A DNA stretch of 64,000 nt, from positions 248,001 to 312,000 of the forward strand of contig NZ_JBGFSP010000004.1 of the NCBI RefSeq assembly GCF_041227145.1, read 5' to 3'. Shown here piece by piece: positions 9,410-17,890 of the stretch. Under the pieces are notes generated by a model, which saw only the letters and a list, made by a program, of their open reading frames with translations, ran no database searches and was not told the DNA's origin. Position numbers and translations under genes: made by a program. The DNA is from Bacteroides sp. AN502(2024). GTDB taxonomy: Bacteria; Bacteroidota; Bacteroidia; Bacteroidales; Bacteroidaceae. Within the stretch, counting starts at the first letter, position 1, and the number at the start of each line of letters is the position of its first letter.

Positions 9410-9715
9410 AATCTAATCTTTTTTGGTTACAAAATTAGTTATCAGCAAGTTATACATTAATATGCAAACTTACGCAGAACAATGAAACGTGACGACACAA
9501 GGAAGAAACTTACTGCATTATCGGGTAATGACTTGGCAACCGTCCCTCTTCATTACCTTTCATTTCCTTGCTTTTTTGCCATTGTTACTATTTCCGAGGT
9601 TTTCTGTTTAATGCGTTATGGTTCTGTTCAAAACGTAGAAATTCACCTTTTTTGCTCCGAGAACCGTAATTTTTCATGAAAAATCAGATGTCGTTTTTAC
9701 AACAGGACATTCAAG
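9410..9715. other. Non-coding stretch upstream of the integrase
   Basis: No credible gene. CAAAATTA at 9430-9437 would be a -7 element (TAATTTTG) for the leftward integrase. ATTTTTCATGAAAAAT at 9669-9684 is a perfect 16-bp palindrome of unknown role. An integration site could lie here, but no matching att repeat was identified. Confidence 0.4.
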
Positions 9716-10045
9716 CTATGCAGCCATGCACTTCTCTTTGTGGGTCATCTTCCGGGGATACTTCTGAAGCTTGTAGGGCATTTTGCGCATCTTGCGTGAG
9801 ATGTAGGCATCGGGACCGGCATTTACGAATTCCTTCACCAGTTTCAGTTCGTCCTTGTTGAGGTCTTCCAGTACCAGCATCGGGTCTTGCAGAATGATAC
9901 CGGCAGCCCGGACTGCGGTCTCGACCTTTTTCAGATTCGGACTGATATATTCATCCATGACCACGATCTCGTCCTTTGTAAGCACATTCAGCACGGTACA
10001 AAGTTTTATGGCCGATTTCAATTCGGTGTTCTTTATGGTAATCAT
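9716..10045 (-). CDS. Hypothetical protein, 109 aa
   Basis: Unrecognised small soluble, helix-rich protein with a basic C-terminus (KMRKMPYKLQKYPRKMTHKE). Two internal stretches resemble each other (LTKDEIVVMDEYI and LNKDELKLVKEFV), perhaps a repeated helix pair. It stands alone between the recombinase and the end of the CPS operon. Its start lies just beside a 22-bp tandem repeat array that could be its control region. Coding is likely because the frame is open and codon choice looks normal; function unknown. Confidence 0.6.
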   Translation of the reverse strand: MITIKNTELKSAIKLCTVLNVLTKDEIVVMDEYISPNLKKVETAVRAAGIILQDPMLVLEDLNKDELKLVKEFVNAGPDAYISRKMRKMPYKLQKYPRKMTHKEKCMAA

Positions 10046-10079
10046 GGTAAAATATAAAAATAATTACTACTATTAATTC

Positions 10080-10167
10080 GTTCTACCTAGGTTATTCTTT
10101 AGTTCCACCTTGGTTATCGTTTGGTTCTACCTAGGTGTTTGTTTCGTTCTACCTAGGTGGAACGAAT
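10080..10167. repeat. Four 22-bp iteron-like direct repeats with a palindromic core
   Basis: Units start at 10080, 10102, 10124 and 10146, exactly 22 bp (two helical turns) apart. Each begins with GTTCTACCTAGGT (second unit GTTCCACCTTGGT), followed by a variable 9-nt spacer. The core ACCTAGGT is palindromic. In unit 4 the palindrome extends to GTTCTACCTAGGTGGAAC with one mismatch. The arrangement resembles iterons or a phased operator. Confidence 0.9.
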
Positions 10168-10264
10168 CATTGTTTGCTACAAAAGCAGATAATTTATGTA
10201 AGAGGGAGCGCTTTAATTGGTTAATACTCAGATTAAAGTATATAAATATCAAATTTGTGATGTA

Positions 10265-11038
10265 TCATTTTCGTGAAACTTTGGTTTCGATGATCTCATA
10301 TATTTTGTAGATGTATCTCAACGATTCAAGCAGGACATTACTGTAAATTCCATTATCCTTGAATGCTCTCTGGTGATCTCGTAAAATTTGTTTATGGCTG
10401 GAAAATCCGTTAGTCGATGCTCCTCCTGTGCGCATTGTTACAAAATCCATTGGGATGTATCGAAGCCGTATCTTATGGACGAATATTAATCGCAGCAGAC
10501 ATTCAAAATCGGCAGCAATTTTGTACGACAGATCGAAACCGCCGTATTTCTCATAGATTTCTTTACGACAATAAAAACTCGGATGGGCAGGCATAAAGCC
10601 TAGACGCATCCAACGACGATGAAAAAGTTTCGAAGAGTAATAACGAGTACATTTTTGCAAATCATTGTCTTGTACATAATGTATATCGCCATAAACAGCA
10701 TCTATGTCACCACCTTCAAATGCGGATGCCACTGTTGAAAGTACATTATTGCCAGTATAAAAATCATCACTGTTAAGTATTCCTACGATATCGCCTGCCG
10801 CCATTGCGATACCTTTATTCATAGCATCGTATATTCCTTGATCTTTTCCGCTGATATAACGTAATTTGCCTCGATATTCAGGTTCCAATTCATGTATGAT
10901 TTCCATTGTGCTATCTGTTGAACCGCCATCCACAATAATATGTTCTATATCGGAATATGATTGTGACAACACACTTCGCATTGTGTAACGCAAAGTTGCA
11001 CCGCTATTCCATGTAGCAGTGATTATTGATATTCTCAT
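10265..11038 (-). CDS. Family 2 glycosyltransferase (CPS locus)
   Basis: 257 aa, GT-A fold family 2. The nucleotide-sugar site begins at residue 3 (ISIITATWNSG), with IVDGGSTD near residue 37 and the acceptor/metal site ILNSDDF near residue 87. ISGKDQGIYDAMNKGIAMA is typical of WcaA/PglI-like enzymes. Cytoplasmic; adds one sugar to the lipid-linked repeat unit. Last glycosyltransferase of the leftward CPS operon, separated from the next one by ~200 nt of spacer. Donor and linkage cannot be read from sequence. Confidence 0.9.
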   Translation of the reverse strand: MRISIITATWNSGATLRYTMRSVLSQSYSDIEHIIVDGGSTDSTMEIIHELEPEYRGKLRYISGKDQGIYDAMNKGIAMAAGDIVGILNSDDFYTGNNVLSTVASAFEGGDIDAVYGDIHYVQDNDLQKCTRYYSSKLFHRRWMRLGFMPAHPSFYCRKEIYEKYGGFDLSYKIAADFECLLRLIFVHKIRLRYIPMDFVTMRTGGASTNGFSSHKQILRDHQRAFKDNGIYSNVLLESLRYIYKIYEIIETKVSRK

Positions 11039-11241
11039 CAGATTAAATTAAATTGATTTTGGGAGAAGAGTTTGACTACGATTCAAATATTACCCGTTCT
11101 GAGACTTTAACGGCAGGATTCCCCCGGTATATAGAGAATGGCATAAGGTCTTTAGACGCAATGGAACCGACAGCGAGAACACTATGCGAATGCATTGTTA
11201 CTCCGGGACAAACAAACTAAGCAAACACACTCTAATTTTGT

Positions 11242-12147
11242 TTACACATCAATATGATACTTATCACGTAGATAGGCAATAATTTTCTCCTTATCGCTTC
11301 CACAAGCCTTCTTGATTTCGTACACTTTTGCATCTACCAATGTGCGATACCACCAGCCTTGCAGGAAAGTCCAAATGAAACCAACCTTACCATCCAAACA
11401 AGCCCCTTTCAGAAAATAGCGGTAACAGAAATAGGCGAAGGAACGCCAAAACAGAGGTTGACGGACGTATTTATGCTTCTTCATCCGCTTTGTCTGTGCC
11501 TGTCGGCTTATGTTCTTGTTCTCATCCGCCTCAGCTGCGCCAGTCAAATCCAGTTCGATATCCAGCAAATCCACCGCCTCTCGTATGGCATAGTTCACGT
11601 GCTTATGGCAGAACCAAGATAAGTCATTCAAATTATGGTCGCAGAAATCATGTTCAAACTCTACGGCACGACCTGCGGTCAACTGGATATGCTCGTCCAT
11701 CAGTCTTTGTTCGCACATTCCCTTGCCGTACCGAAACACTCGTAACAATTTTACGGGATATATGCCTCTCTTCATCCATTTCTCCATGAATATATGGCGA
11801 CGATTAAAGATGATGCCGGTTATATCTTCGGGCAAAGACGGTAGTTTGAATTGCAATTCTTCTACCAATTCAGGTAGTAGATATTCGTCTGCGTCCAAGC
11901 GTAGCAGCCATTCTGTATGAATTGGCGCATTTTGTAATCCCCAATTGAACTGCTTGGCATAATTGTTCTCCCAACGGTTTTGCAGGATATGCACATTATC
12001 AAACTCCTTGGCAATGTTAAGTGTCGCATCTGTGGAAAAACTGTCTATGATGAAAATATCTTTCGCTATTGGTGCCACATTCTTCAGGCAACGCCGGATA
12101 TGTATTTCCTCATTGTAGGTAAGGATAACAACTGTAATATCAAGCAT
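11242..12147 (-). CDS. Family 2 glycosyltransferase, WaaE/KdtX-like (CPS locus)
   Basis: 301 aa. Starts LDITVVILTYNEEIHIRRCL, then FIIDSFSTDAT near residue 32 and LLRLDADEY near residue 80, the metal site. The NWGLQNAPIHTEWLLRLDADE arrangement is characteristic of the WaaE/KdtX group. The hydrophobic region near the C-terminus (FAYFCYRYFLKGACLDGKVG) suggests membrane association. Follows the RES-domain gene by ~30 nt in the same operon. Confidence 0.9.
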   Translation of the reverse strand: MLDITVVILTYNEEIHIRRCLKNVAPIAKDIFIIDSFSTDATLNIAKEFDNVHILQNRWENNYAKQFNWGLQNAPIHTEWLLRLDADEYLLPELVEELQFKLPSLPEDITGIIFNRRHIFMEKWMKRGIYPVKLLRVFRYGKGMCEQRLMDEHIQLTAGRAVEFEHDFCDHNLNDLSWFCHKHVNYAIREAVDLLDIELDLTGAAEADENKNISRQAQTKRMKKHKYVRQPLFWRSFAYFCYRYFLKGACLDGKVGFIWTFLQGWWYRTLVDAKVYEIKKACGSDKEKIIAYLRDKYHIDV

Positions 12148-12174
12148 AGTTTTATTATTTTATGTAGAAGAATT

Positions 12175-13161
12175 CTATTTGCTTTTATATATTACAGGAA
12201 TTTGTTGTTCAAACATTTCCAACAGTATTTTACTATACCCGGATACCGGAGGTTCTTTATCAGTATATAATGCGGGAAGCACAATGTTATACCCTCCTTT
12301 ATATTTGGTTGAAGAATAGACTATTCCCTTATGGGATGTCTCCTTATTCCCTGCTATTAAAACTTGATGAAACAACAACTGGGGTATAAAATACTCCTCA
12401 TTGAATCCATTCACCCTTGATTTTACCGTACAGATGGCTATAAAGGGATATGTCAGTAACATCCTGAATAAATCATATCCATTAGCTCCGTCAATCGTCT
12501 TTTCAGAGGGAATGCGTAAATCATACAGCAAAATATTCTTTTTCAAGCGGAATACTCCAACCCATCTTCTTTCTTTATCTAGTCGTCCGAGTTCCGCTTC
12601 ACAGGTTTCCTTGCTATCCCCCAAATAAAGACATGGATATCCTGGCAAATTATATCTACCGAAAAATGCAGACGCTCTTTTTTGATAAGGTAGATGCCAG
12701 CAATTATCCACAACCAATTCGCAACCTTTTGCATCATATTTATTTTCATCTCTCATTCGGTAGTATTCTTTTTCCTTTTCAAGACTAAAAGAGAATAGTT
12801 CTATATAATTCTCCACAAGATACTTGCCATAACATCTTGAGCGGAGTAATTTTTTTAAGGATTTGTCCGCATCCGTCAGATTACCTTTATAACATAGAGC
12901 AAGAATCCGAAGTAAATCTTTACAAATCTTCTTTATGCAATAAATGAATCGGAGTTTGGTATATGGTTCGACAAAATGCTCTATCTCATTGTCCGATCTT
13001 AATATTTCCTGTAAGGAATCGGGATCTATTTGAGTAACGGAATCAATGAAAGTCCTAAAATTCTCGTTTATAAACTTATAGAAAATACTTTCTTTGACAT
13101 CGGCGTCATTTTCCAATGGTAATTGGGAATACAACCGTTTTATACATTCTTTCACTTTCAT
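12175..13161 (-). CDS. RES-domain protein embedded in the CPS operon
   Basis: 328 aa. The C-terminal half has the RES-fold pattern: ASAFFGRYNLPGYPCLYLGD, then ETCEAELGRL, and EEYFIPQLLFHQVL. RES proteins usually act as NAD+-consuming toxins with a Xre-type antitoxin; none is adjacent here. The N-terminal ~150 aa are helical and unrecognised. Located 15 nt after an acetyltransferase gene and 27 nt before a glycosyltransferase, co-oriented, so it is transcribed with the capsule genes. It may be a cargo toxin or a repurposed enzyme. Confidence 0.7.
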   Translation of the reverse strand: MKVKECIKRLYSQLPLENDADVKESIFYKFINENFRTFIDSVTQIDPDSLQEILRSDNEIEHFVEPYTKLRFIYCIKKICKDLLRILALCYKGNLTDADKSLKKLLRSRCYGKYLVENYIELFSFSLEKEKEYYRMRDENKYDAKGCELVVDNCWHLPYQKRASAFFGRYNLPGYPCLYLGDSKETCEAELGRLDKERRWVGVFRLKKNILLYDLRIPSEKTIDGANGYDLFRMLLTYPFIAICTVKSRVNGFNEEYFIPQLLFHQVLIAGNKETSHKGIVYSSTKYKGGYNIVLPALYTDKEPPVSGYSKILLEMFEQQIPVIYKSK

Positions 13162-13176
13162 ATCAATTTGGAATTG

Positions 13177-13725
13177 CTATTTGATAATGCGTCTCTTGAT
13201 AAACTTAGCAGGATTGCCACCTACTACACAGTAGCTGTCTACATTTTTGCATATAACGGAATTGGCTCCTATTACGCTATAATCGCCAATTGTAACATTC
13301 GGCAATACGGTAGATGCTGTTGCTATCCAGCAACCATCGCCAACAGAAATAGGTTTAGTCACTAAATCAAAGGTACTTTTTTCAATATTATGACTTCCTG
13401 TCAGCAGATAAACATCTTTTCCGATACAACTCAATTTACCTATAGAAATGGGAGCCATCGCATAGACCCAACAATGCTCTCCCAATGAAGACCGATTTTT
13501 CATTTTCAGATTCCAAGGATAATCTATTATTGCTGTCGGATGTAAGGAAACATTCCAATCTACTTGCGCACCAAATAATTTTACCAATAGGACCCTGAAT
13601 CTCCTAAATAATGTTAAATGGGGGGGGGTAAAACGGAAGATTGTCTTATTAACCATTTTCCAAGCCATATTTTTGAGCTTGCACTTAAAGGGCATTGTAT
13701 TGGTTTGTATCGGATTATATTCCAT
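13177..13725 (-). CDS. WcaF-type left-handed beta-helix acetyltransferase with in-frame C9 tract
   Basis: 182 aa from MEYNPIQTN at 13725; the frame is open farther upstream but only as antisense of the neighbouring gene. Hexapeptide repeats run through the middle and the end is the classic SYCVVGGNPAKFIKRRI of the WcaF/VatB group, which O-acetylates polysaccharide sugars using acetyl-CoA. Near codon 32 (RFTPPHLTL) the coding strand contains nine C residues. At this length the gene is in frame; loss or gain of one base would truncate it near the N-terminus. Fifteen nt precede the RES gene. Confidence 0.9.
   Translation of the reverse strand: MEYNPIQTNTMPFKCKLKNMAWKMVNKTIFRFTPPHLTLFRRFRVLLVKLFGAQVDWNVSLHPTAIIDYPWNLKMKNRSSLGEHCWVYAMAPISIGKLSCIGKDVYLLTGSHNIEKSTFDLVTKPISVGDGCWIATASTVLPNVTIGDYSVIGANSVICKNVDSYCVVGGNPAKFIKRRIIK
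13620..13628. repeat. G9/C9 homopolymer inside acetyltransferase gene (in-frame length)
   Basis: Nine consecutive G on the plus strand. The coding strand reads ACC CCC CCC CAT, keeping the acetyltransferase open. Candidate slipped-strand site. Confidence 0.9.
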
Positions 13726-13730
13726 AGTTA

Positions 13731-14312
13731 TTATTTTAAAATTCTCTTTTTTATCTCTTTCGCCGGATTGCCGCCAACCACCGTCCAAGGCTCCACCTCC
13801 TTGAATACAGCCGCTCGTGCCCCTACTACGGCTCCTTGTCCCACTGTCACTCCCATGCCGACGAAAGCCCCAGCAGCTACCCACGCTTGATCTTCTATCA
13901 CGATAGGAGCAGTAATCAGCGGATTCAATGGATTGGTTATGTCATGGCTGGCCGTACACAAGTAAGCCCTTTGCGACACGGTGGCATTAGCTCCTATGCG
14001 TATGGGGGCTACATTGTAACAGTCCACATCGGAAGCCAGACACGCATACCTTTCCATTACCAAGTTAGCGGGATAATAAACTTTAGCCGAAGAGTAGACC
14101 ACGGCAGTAGGATGAATCCTCGCCCCGAACAGTCGGAGCAATAAGCGTTTCCAACTGCTTCCCATGCTTCTTGGTAGCGGACGGGCAAATAATCCCCACA
14201 CCACACTCCATAGAAGACGCACCAACTGGTGCTTCCTGCTTAATGCATTGTGATAACGCGACAAATCGATTTTTGTCTCTGCTATAGTTTCCATGATCTC
14301 TCCGACAGACAT
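13731..14312 (-). CDS. WcaF-type acetyltransferase (CPS locus)
   Basis: 193 aa, left-handed beta-helix family. The hexapeptide region starts near residue 75 (IHPTAVVYSSAKVYYPANLV), followed by CTASHDITNP and the ending PWTVVGGNPAKEIKKRILK. Likely O-acetyltransferase acting on a capsule sugar. Paralogous to the next gene (13177-13725), only 5 nt away, so the pair may modify two positions or be alternatives. No homopolymer tract in this copy. An internal ATG at 14294 (METIAETK) is an alternative start. Confidence 0.9.
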   Translation of the reverse strand: MSVGEIMETIAETKIDLSRYHNALSRKHQLVRLLWSVVWGLFARPLPRSMGSSWKRLLLRLFGARIHPTAVVYSSAKVYYPANLVMERYACLASDVDCYNVAPIRIGANATVSQRAYLCTASHDITNPLNPLITAPIVIEDQAWVAAGAFVGMGVTVGQGAVVGARAAVFKEVEPWTVVGGNPAKEIKKRILK

Positions 14313-14431
14313 TTCCGGACCGGCATGACTTCTGTTTTTGTGCTGTTACCCGACTTTATCCAATAAGCAAATGAGATGCACCGTTTTTATTCGGTGGCAT
14401 GGGATAAAGTTCCACCTTTTATTCTTATACC

Positions 14432-15152
14432 TTACAATTTATTCAGCAGAAAGTATTCAAACTTTTCTTGAAACGTTCCGTTTTCTATCAACTCTCTGTA
14501 TTTTTCTTTTAGTTCCGGATCAATGCAAGCATAAAAGACATTAGATCGCAGATATTCATCTTTTAAAATACCCAACGGACAATCAGATATACCTTTGCAT
14601 GAAACACGCAAGCTCTCCACATCAGCAAGTACCAATTGCAAACGTTCATATTCCGTCAACGCTACAGTCGTATCATCTACTGCATACCCATAATCTCTTG
14701 ACGGCTGTATATTATGTTTGGGATCTAACAAGACAATATAAAATACCGAAGTCTCCTCATTAAAGAAACCGACTACGCGCCCTGTGCCTTTTGATAACTG
14801 AAATTGCCAGAAGAAATTATCTTCTAATGTTTTTAGGGACAGATGTCAAGTCTTCCATTGTTATAGGACAATTCTTTGCCTCCCAATTTATCGGGTGCAA
14901 CCGATAGGCACTTCTGGTAAGTTGGTCTTCCAATATTGCACCGGTTTTCCCCGACAAATCTTTCAGCCTGTCCAAAAGGTTGGCAAACCAAGCAGCATCT
15001 TGTCCGCCCAAGCCAAACCATGCCTGCTGTGTGAAATATCGAAAAGAGAACGTTAAAAAAGGAAGTTCTTTTTCTCTTTGAGGGATAAGTGATGCCGCCC
15101 CACATTGAGTTTTTTTCGCTGTAAGCGATTCTCCCTTCCAGCCGTTAATCAT
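14432..15152 (-). pseudogene. Partner (probable toxin) of the DUF4065 gene, frameshifted
   Basis: 5' part from MINGWKGESLTAKKTQCGAA to EDLTSVPKNIRR (stop near 14817). A neighbouring frame continues without a gap as LSLKTLEDNFFWQFQLSKGT ... FYIVLLDPKHNIQPS and runs to EKFEYFLLNKL at 14432. Joined, it is a ~240-aa protein whose position (8-nt overlap with the DUF4065 gene) marks it as that gene's partner, probably the toxin. One frameshift near 14830 breaks it. No catalytic motif recognised. Confidence 0.65.
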
Positions 15153-15633
15153 TAATTTCCTCCCAGCGCTTACCGTAATACTCTTGCATCAACTCTTCAG
15201 AGATCTCCTTGTTGCATCCTTGCATGGGATCCATTCCCTTTCTAGCCTCAATCCAAGGTTGCTCCTCATGAGTCATAGCCTCAAGCTCTGCCCCGGAAAA
15301 GCCTGCGTAATTGTCCAAGATATAATTGATAAAAATAATATCTTCCCGTTCTATTTCAGTTTCCGGAGTTTTGTCGTTCACATCATCCGATGAAATAAAA
15401 GAATATAGACTTTTGGTATTCTTAAACCGATCGTATAAAGTCCTGCATACTGGTCCGTGTACCCATGCTTCAAAGGAAGTATCCATAAAACGTTCTTTGT
15501 TTATACCTAAAGCCCAAGCCTGCAAATAGTAAAGCAATTTTTGCAACTTCAGATTTATGAGACTCATCTTTTCGTCAGCATTCAAACGCAAAATGATATA
15601 GTCAGCAACAATATTTACATCATACGGTTTCAT
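15145..15633 (-). CDS. Panacea / DUF4065 (SocA-like) protein, probable antitoxin
   Basis: 162 aa from MKPYDVNIVADYI at 15633; an upstream in-frame ATG at 15669 is possible. The Panacea signature is clear: LINLKLQKLLYYLQAWAL, then FEAWVHGPVCRTLYDRFK, and MTHEEQPWIEAR. Such proteins serve as antitoxins to many unrelated toxins. Overlaps the downstream partner gene by 8 nt. Inserted within the CPS operon between glycosyltransferase and acetyltransferase genes. Confidence 0.85.
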   Translation of the reverse strand: MKPYDVNIVADYIILRLNADEKMSLINLKLQKLLYYLQAWALGINKERFMDTSFEAWVHGPVCRTLYDRFKNTKSLYSFISSDDVNDKTPETEIEREDIIFINYILDNYAGFSGAELEAMTHEEQPWIEARKGMDPMQGCNKEISEELMQEYYGKRWEEIND

Positions 15634-15727
15634 GATTCGTCCGGTTTTTATTTTTGTAAAGATAGACATTAATCTTTAATGGTAAGCTAGTTGGTAATAG
15701 GGAACGCTGTCTGTTAACAATAAATAA

Positions 15728-16861
15728 CTACTCATATACAAACTCCGGTTTTTCACCGCTGGTCAATATCCACTCATAGAGCCGCTTCATCATTGCAGCT
15801 ACTTGTGTGTCTTTATATTTACTTTCAACCAATAGTTTCCCATTGCCCCCCATCTTTTCAATCTCACACTGTGGCATTTGTAATACTATTCGGATAGTTC
15901 GTGCCAACGTTTCGATGTCATTATCAACCCACCAACCACAATGATACTTGTTCAGTTCTTCCCACGGGGCAGTGTTAGTGCAAATAACAGGCGTCCGGGC
16001 TATTAGTGCCTCCGCCACCGTCATCCCGAAATTTTCTGTTTTGCTGGGAACACATAAAGCACGCATCGATGCCAATTTCTTATATTTTTCTTCACCTGTT
16101 ACCATTCCGAGGAATGAAACATTTGTGAGTTGCAATTCAGCGACAAGGTTGTGCAAATACTGCTCATAATCATCTGTGCCCTTCCCCATCAATACCAATT
16201 CACATCCTTCAGTACCTCCCGCCAATTGTGCCCACGCCTTTATCAATGCGTCTGGACGTTTGTACGGGTGAAGCCGTCCCAAATATCCAATGTTTTTCTT
16301 TTCTTGTGGCGCAGTAATATCGGATATAAAATCGGGAATTGTCACGGGATTGGGAATAACGGCAACCGGATTTTTGTATCCTAAAGCCCTATAATGCTCC
16401 ATTTCCTCCTTACAAGTCACATGGATACATGCAGCATTTTTCAAGTCCTTAGCAACACCACCAGCTGTAAGAAGTAGTTTTTTCTTCCATGTAGAACGTG
16501 CCAATGCCTGCGGATAAAGCATCCCATGCAGTGTAATGATGTAAGGTTTGTCCTTACGTCTTGCTATTGAGCAAGTTATATGATTACAGTGCATCCACAT
16601 TCCATTGGTATGATACACATCATAATTCGAATCGTACAAAAAACGATTCATGTTGCGGGAATACCCGTAACTGCTGATACTGTCATCGGGGAGTGTTTTC
16701 ATCCACTGTTCGTTATTACCCAACAAATCATCCGCTTGAAAAGTCATCAAATCCACATTACAACCTAAGTTGTGCATGGTCTTAATCAAGTCGTATGTGC
16801 AAGTGGAAGTACCCCCCAAATTAGCTCTCATTCCAGCTATTGTCTGAAGAAATTTCATCAT
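15728..16861 (-). CDS. Family 4 glycosyltransferase (CPS locus)
   Basis: 377 aa, GT-B fold. Starts MMKFLQTIAGMRANLGGTST, has YLGRLHPYKRPDALIKAW near residue 192 and the C-terminal donor-binding region PSKTENFGMTVAEALIARTP (EX7E-type). Cytoplasmic transferase using a nucleotide-sugar donor, probably retaining. Two nt separate it from the upstream acyltransferase. Confidence 0.92.
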   Translation of the reverse strand: MMKFLQTIAGMRANLGGTSTCTYDLIKTMHNLGCNVDLMTFQADDLLGNNEQWMKTLPDDSISSYGYSRNMNRFLYDSNYDVYHTNGMWMHCNHITCSIARRKDKPYIITLHGMLYPQALARSTWKKKLLLTAGGVAKDLKNAACIHVTCKEEMEHYRALGYKNPVAVIPNPVTIPDFISDITAPQEKKNIGYLGRLHPYKRPDALIKAWAQLAGGTEGCELVLMGKGTDDYEQYLHNLVAELQLTNVSFLGMVTGEEKYKKLASMRALCVPSKTENFGMTVAEALIARTPVICTNTAPWEELNKYHCGWWVDNDIETLARTIRIVLQMPQCEIEKMGGNGKLLVESKYKDTQVAAMMKRLYEWILTSGEKPEFVYE

Positions 16862-16863
16862 TT

Positions 16864-17880
16864 TTACCGCCCTCCAGTCAAAATCTTATAAACTCGTGGC
16901 ATAATACGCTGTAGCAACCGAGCTATTATCACAGTCATCGCTACCATAAGCCACGGATTGATGAAATAAAAGAATATCAATACAGGTTCACTTGTTCCAC
17001 ATATCATCAACGCCAATTTTTTGATGATGTTGAATGCCGGTTCATGAAAACAATAGATAAAGAAGCTGTAACCACAGATATACCTCCATAATCCTTTGTC
17101 TGCAAAACATCTGCCTCGGGCAATCCAGTCATAAATAGTCCATGCTATATACAATCCCATTAGATTTACAGGTGCCTCCAGCCATCCGGCAGGCTCATAA
17201 TCCAGTGCGAAAGATACTGCATACCCCATGAAGAGAACGATGCATGCCACCATAAAGGCTATAGGCTTTGGATAATTTTCCACATTCCATTTCTGAATAG
17301 CCATAATGAGCCCTAACCAATAGTATATCAGCCATGGCCAATACACAGAAGCTGTAACGAATGCCATTATTACAGCCACTATCCATGATCTTTTGGTTAT
17401 CCACCACAACAGTGGGGTAAGTGCCAACATCACCAACAAATCGCGCAAGAACCACAACTGGAATGCGGCAGGCTTTATAAACAAGTTATAAAAAGCTTCC
17501 CACAGGGTGCCTCCAAAGCAGCTGTTGATTAGGTCACCACTGTTGTTGAATCTATTCAAATCAGGAATGAGTGCCAGTACCACATACCACAATACGAATA
17601 TCACATTCCATAACACATAGGGTATCAGTAGCGTACACAAGCGTTTCTTCAATTTCAAGCTCACTCCGTGAGCAGTATGGATATTACGGGCAAACAAATA
17701 GCCTGATATGCAGAAAAACAAACAGTTAGCAATTCTACAGATTCCCCCCCCTATTAATTTTTGTAAAAAATATGCGATTGGATACTGCTCCGCTTCCAGA
17801 TAGTAGCTGTGTATATACACCACCATGATGATGAGCAGTGTATAGAGTATGGTCAGTTTATCGCTTAAGTACTGAGACAT
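16864..17880 (-). CDS. Acyltransferase family 3 membrane protein with in-frame G8 tract
   Basis: 338 aa from MSQYLSDKLT at 17880. Multi-spanning acyltransferase 3 protein: N-terminal TLLIIMVVYIHSYYLEAE, FFCISGYLFARN, then about ten hydrophobic segments. Family members O-acetylate (or otherwise acylate) extracellular polysaccharides. Codons 46-49 (LIGGGI) contain eight consecutive G; at this length the frame is intact, and a one-base slip would end the protein soon after. Overlaps no neighbour; 2 nt before the next glycosyltransferase gene. Confidence 0.9.
   Translation of the reverse strand: MSQYLSDKLTILYTLLIIMVVYIHSYYLEAEQYPIAYFLQKLIGGGICRIANCLFFCISGYLFARNIHTAHGVSLKLKKRLCTLLIPYVLWNVIFVLWYVVLALIPDLNRFNNSGDLINSCFGGTLWEAFYNLFIKPAAFQLWFLRDLLVMLALTPLLWWITKRSWIVAVIMAFVTASVYWPWLIYYWLGLIMAIQKWNVENYPKPIAFMVACIVLFMGYAVSFALDYEPAGWLEAPVNLMGLYIAWTIYDWIARGRCFADKGLWRYICGYSFFIYCFHEPAFNIIKKLALMICGTSEPVLIFFYFINPWLMVAMTVIIARLLQRIMPRVYKILTGGR
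17744..17751. repeat. C8/G8 homopolymer inside acyltransferase gene (in-frame length)
   Basis: Eight C on the plus strand. The coding strand reads ATA GGG GGG GGA ATC. Candidate slipped-strand site, currently ON. Confidence 0.9.
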
Positions 17881-17890
17881 AATAATGATA

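Noticed and set aside
9482..9679. 65-codon plus-strand frame upstream of the integrase
   Set aside because: No ribosome binding site, no domain-like text, and the region carries a palindrome and promoter-like sequence instead.
10080..10167. CRISPR array at the 22-bp repeats
   Set aside because: The spacers are only 9 nt and the repeats 13 nt, there are no cas genes, and the period fits iterons or operators.
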